A stretch of 8,271 bases of DNA from NCBI GenBank assembly GCA_002343325.1, contig DDSG01000162.1, positions 3,441 to 11,711 on the forward strand, in the 5' to 3' direction. The translations under genes and the position numbers were made by a program. The first letter of the stretch is position 1. Every line of letters begins with the position of its first letter. The stretch comes from Phycisphaerales bacterium UBA2396. Its GTDB lineage: Bacteria > Planctomycetota > Phycisphaerae > Phycisphaerales > UBA1924. Shown here one piece after another: positions 6,063 through 8,271 of this stretch. Below the pieces are notes generated by a model, which saw nothing but the letters and a program-made list of their open reading frames with translations, ran no database searches and was not told the origin of the DNA.

Positions 6063-6974
6063 ATGCCCAATCGCGAAAGGCCGGTCCGGGTCGCTCTGAC
6101 GCAGATGACCTGCACGCCCGACCCCAAGACAAACCTGAAGAACCAGCTCGCGCTTTTCGAGCGGGCCGCCAAGGGCGGGGCGAAGATCCTCTGCACGCAG
6201 GAGATGTTCACCACGCAGTACTTCTGCCAGTGCGAGGATCACCGCTTCTTCTCGCTCGCCGAGTCGATCCCCGGGCCCAGCACCGACGCGATGTGCAAGC
6301 TCGCGAAGAAGCACGGCGTGGTGATCATCGCGAGCCTCTTTGAGAAGCGGGCCAGCGGGCTGTACCACAACACCGCCGCGGTGATCGACGCCGACGGCTC
6401 GCTCATGGGCATCTACCGCAAGATGCACATCCCCGACGACCCGCTCTACTACGAGAAGTTCTACTTCACGCCCGGCGACCTGGGCTTCTGCACGTGGAAC
6501 ACGCGATACGCGAAGGTTGGGGTGCTGATCTGCTGGGACCAGTGGTATCCGGAGGCCGCCCGCCTGACGGCGATGTCCGGGGCCGAGATCCTCTTCTACC
6601 CCACGGCGATCGGCTGGCACCCCTCGGAGAAGAAGGAATACGGCACGGCCCAGCACGACTCGTGGGAGACGATCCAGCGGTCGCACGCCATCGCCAACGG
6701 GTGCTACGTCTGCGCCCCCAACCGCATCGGACGCGAGCACATCCTGGACGCCAAGGGCAAGCCAGTGAGCCCGGACGGGATCGAGTTCTGGGGGCAGTCG
6801 TTCGTCGCCGCCCCCAACGGGCAGGTCGTGGCGCGGGCGTCGGTCGGGAAGCAGGAGATCCTGACGGCCGACTGCGACCTGGCGCGGGTCGAGTTCAGCC
6901 GGACGCACTGGCCGTTCCTGCGCGACCGGCGGATCGACGCGTACAGCGACCTTGCCAAGCGATTCCTTGTCTGA
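6063..6974 (+). CDS. aguB: N-carbamoylputrescine amidase
   Basis: This nitrilase-superfamily enzyme hydrolyses N-carbamoylputrescine to putrescine, CO2 and ammonia, the last step of the agmatine route to putrescine, in the cytoplasm. The protein has 303 residues, the usual size. The catalytic Glu-Lys-Cys triad is visible: E47 (CTQEMF), K120 (YRKMHIPDDP) and C157 (LICWDQWYPEAAR). The stretches DDPLYYEKFYFTPGD (125-139), FYPTAIGW (178-185) and CAPNRIGREH (217-226) are typical of AguB rather than of other carbon-nitrogen hydrolases such as beta-ureidopropionase. No signal peptide is present. A strong AAAGGAG supports the start. aguA follows after 24 bases on the same strand, so the two are very likely one operon; the neighbour makes the substrate of this enzyme, which strengthens the call. 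Confidence 0.96.
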   Translation: MPNRERPVRVALTQMTCTPDPKTNLKNQLALFERAAKGGAKILCTQEMFTTQYFCQCEDHRFFSLAESIPGPSTDAMCKLAKKHGVVIIASLFEKRASGLYHNTAAVIDADGSLMGIYRKMHIPDDPLYYEKFYFTPGDLGFCTWNTRYAKVGVLICWDQWYPEAARLTAMSGAEILFYPTAIGWHPSEKKEYGTAQHDSWETIQRSHAIANGCYVCAPNRIGREHILDAKGKPVSPDGIEFWGQSFVAAPNGQVVARASVGKQEILTADCDLARVEFSRTHWPFLRDRRIDAYSDLAKRFLV

Positions 6975-6998
6975 CCATTCTCCGCGAGCCACGCACGC

Positions 6999-8171
6999 AT
7001 GAAACCCAAGATCCTCACCGGCACGCCCGCCGAGATGGGCCTCTCCTTCCCGCCCGAATGGGCCCGCCACCGCGGGACGTGGTTCTCCTGGCCGAGGCCC
7101 GAGGGGATCAGCTTCCCCGGCAAGTATCACACGGTGCCGGCCAACCTCGCCGCGATCATCCGCGAGATCGCCCCGCGCGAGACGGTGCACATCAACGTCC
7201 CCAACGAGAACTACGAGCGGATCGTCCGCACGCAGCTCGTCGAGCACGGCGTGCCGGCCCGGTTCTTCGCCCCGCAGACGCCCCTCGACGGCACGCCCTC
7301 GGCCAAGGGGCGGATCCGTTTCCACTACATCAAGACCAACGAGGCGTGGTGCCGCGACCACGGGCCGGCGTTCGTGACGCGGAAGAACAGCCGGGGCACG
7401 CGCGAGTTCGCGATCGTCGACTGGGGGTTTAATGCCTGGGGCGGGAAGTACCCCCCCTACGACGCGGACGACGACGTGCCGATGCGGATCGCCGAGCGGT
7501 TCGCCGCCGACCGGGTGCCGGGGTTCCTGGGGGTCTTCCTGCCGCGGGTCAAGCGGCTGCCGGTGGTGATGGAGGGTGGCTCGGTCGAGTTCTCCGGCAC
7601 GGGCACGGTGCTGACGAGCGAGGCCTGCCTGCTCAACCCCAACCGCAACCCGCACCTCTCGAAGAAGCAGATCGAGAAGGCCCTGAAGGACTACTACGGG
7701 CAGAAGCACGTCGTCTGGCTGGGCGAGGGGATCGTGGGCGACGACACCGACGGGCACATCGACGACCTGGCCCGCTTCATCGCCCCGCGCACGATCGTGA
7801 CGACCATCGAGGAGGACCCGCGGGACGAGAACTACAAAGTCCTGCGGGACAACCTGCGTCGGCTGGAGCTCTCGCGCGACGAGCAGGGGCGGCCGTACGT
7901 GATCGTGACGATCCCGATGCCGCGGCCGATCGTGCACGAGGGGCAGCGGCTGCCGTGCACGTACGCGAACTTCTACTTTGTCAACGGGGCCCTGCTGGTG
8001 CCGACCTACCGCGACCGGAAGAACGACCGGCGGGCGCTGGACATCCTGCGTCGCTCGCTGGCGGCGGTGGGTGGGGGCGGCCAGAAGCACGAGGTCATCG
8101 GCATCGACTGCACCGAGCTGATCTGGGGGCTGGGCTCGATCCACTGCCTCACGCAGCAATTCCCGGTGTAA
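6999..8171 (+). CDS. aguA: Agmatine deiminase
   Basis: This enzyme hydrolyses agmatine to N-carbamoylputrescine and ammonia and belongs to the guanidino-group modifying superfamily (porphyromonas-type PAD family). The protein has 390 residues, slightly longer than the usual 340-380. Visible motifs are EAWCRDHGP with Asp120, MEGGSVEFSGTGTVLTSEAC (191-210), GDDTDGHIDDLARF with His253 and Asp255, and the nucleophile Cys383 in GSIHCLTQQ near the C-terminus. The four catalytic positions (Asp, His, Asp, Cys) are thus all present. The start at 6999 has no ribosome site beyond a lone GAG, but the conserved N-terminal part (TPAEMGLSFPPEWARH) begins at residue 9, so the start cannot be much later. The short gap to aguB, 24 bases, suggests translation may partly depend on ribosomes arriving from aguB. 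A general peptidyl-arginine deiminase is the alternative, made unlikely by the aguB neighbour. Confidence 0.95.
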   Translation: MKPKILTGTPAEMGLSFPPEWARHRGTWFSWPRPEGISFPGKYHTVPANLAAIIREIAPRETVHINVPNENYERIVRTQLVEHGVPARFFAPQTPLDGTPSAKGRIRFHYIKTNEAWCRDHGPAFVTRKNSRGTREFAIVDWGFNAWGGKYPPYDADDDVPMRIAERFAADRVPGFLGVFLPRVKRLPVVMEGGSVEFSGTGTVLTSEACLLNPNRNPHLSKKQIEKALKDYYGQKHVVWLGEGIVGDDTDGHIDDLARFIAPRTIVTTIEEDPRDENYKVLRDNLRRLELSRDEQGRPYVIVTIPMPRPIVHEGQRLPCTYANFYFVNGALLVPTYRDRKNDRRALDILRRSLAAVGGGGQKHEVIGIDCTELIWGLGSIHCLTQQFPV

Positions 8172-8190
8172 CCCCCACCCCGCTGAAGCA

Positions 8191-8271
8191 CTACCTGGGG
8201 ATCAACGCCCGCAGCACGTCGGGGTCGAACTCGCGCGCGGGGGCGGTCTTTGGGTCTGGGGGGGCAGTGCT
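8191..8271 (-). CDS. C-terminal tail of a convergent gene, function unknown
   Basis: Read on the minus strand from the right edge, one frame gives 26 codons and a TAG at 8191-8193. The peptide starts STAPPDPKTAPAREF and ends with FDPDVLRALIPR. A Pro/Ala-rich linker followed by a short amphipathic helix-like end looks like a real C-terminus. The stop lies 19 bases from the aguA stop, a normal convergent spacing. The fragment is too short to name a family, and chance in GC-rich DNA is possible. Confidence 0.45.
   Translation of the reverse strand, partial: STAPPDPKTAPAREFDPDVLRALIPR

Noticed and set aside
5406..8159. A 917-codon open frame on the minus strand opposite serC, aguB and aguA
   Set aside because: Its product is Arg/Val/Asp/Leu-rich, low in complexity and without motifs. 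It arises because C- and G-ending codons on the other strand rarely produce stops in this frame.

Overview
This is a compact, GC-rich bacterial segment: genes are densely packed and no gap between genes exceeds about 100 bases. The base composition, the SerA and SerC subtypes and the gene set would fit Planctomycetota, perhaps a Phycisphaerae-like lineage. That placement is an inference from sequence feel, as there is no rRNA or marker gene to prove it.

Layout. On the minus strand, positions 1-1860 carry two genes read leftwards. The first transcribed is a Tat-exported calcineurin-like metallophosphoesterase (880-1860). It is followed after 72 bases by a membrane-anchored, possibly solute-binding-like protein (1-807) that runs off the left edge. 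A 51-base divergent spacer separates them from the plus-strand genes. These are a shortened GH2 beta-mannosidase-like gene (1912-3687), serA-like phosphoglycerate dehydrogenase (3732-4733), serC phosphoserine aminotransferase (4803-5969), aguB N-carbamoylputrescine amidase (6063-6974) and aguA agmatine deiminase (6999-8171). At the right edge the last 26 codons of a convergent minus-strand gene are visible (8191-8271).

How the genes work together. SerA and SerC catalyse the first two steps of serine synthesis from 3-phosphoglycerate; serB is not in the window. AguA converts agmatine to N-carbamoylputrescine and AguB converts that to putrescine, so the pair is a complete two-step agmatine-to-putrescine module. 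The two pairs lie head to tail on one strand. The 93-base gap before aguB has its own strong ribosome binding site, a -10-like TACACT and a perfect 8-bp GC hairpin, so aguBA is probably its own transcription unit.

The main oddities are these. The beta-mannosidase-like protein keeps both catalytic glutamates but appears to lack the second beta-sandwich domain and the C-terminal domains. SerA has Gln where the catalytic-triad Glu is expected. The mannosidase stop codon overlaps an in-frame upstream ATG of serA. I see no CRISPR, mobile element, tRNA or rRNA, and no clear evidence of a new multi-gene system; this is mostly ordinary metabolic sequence.
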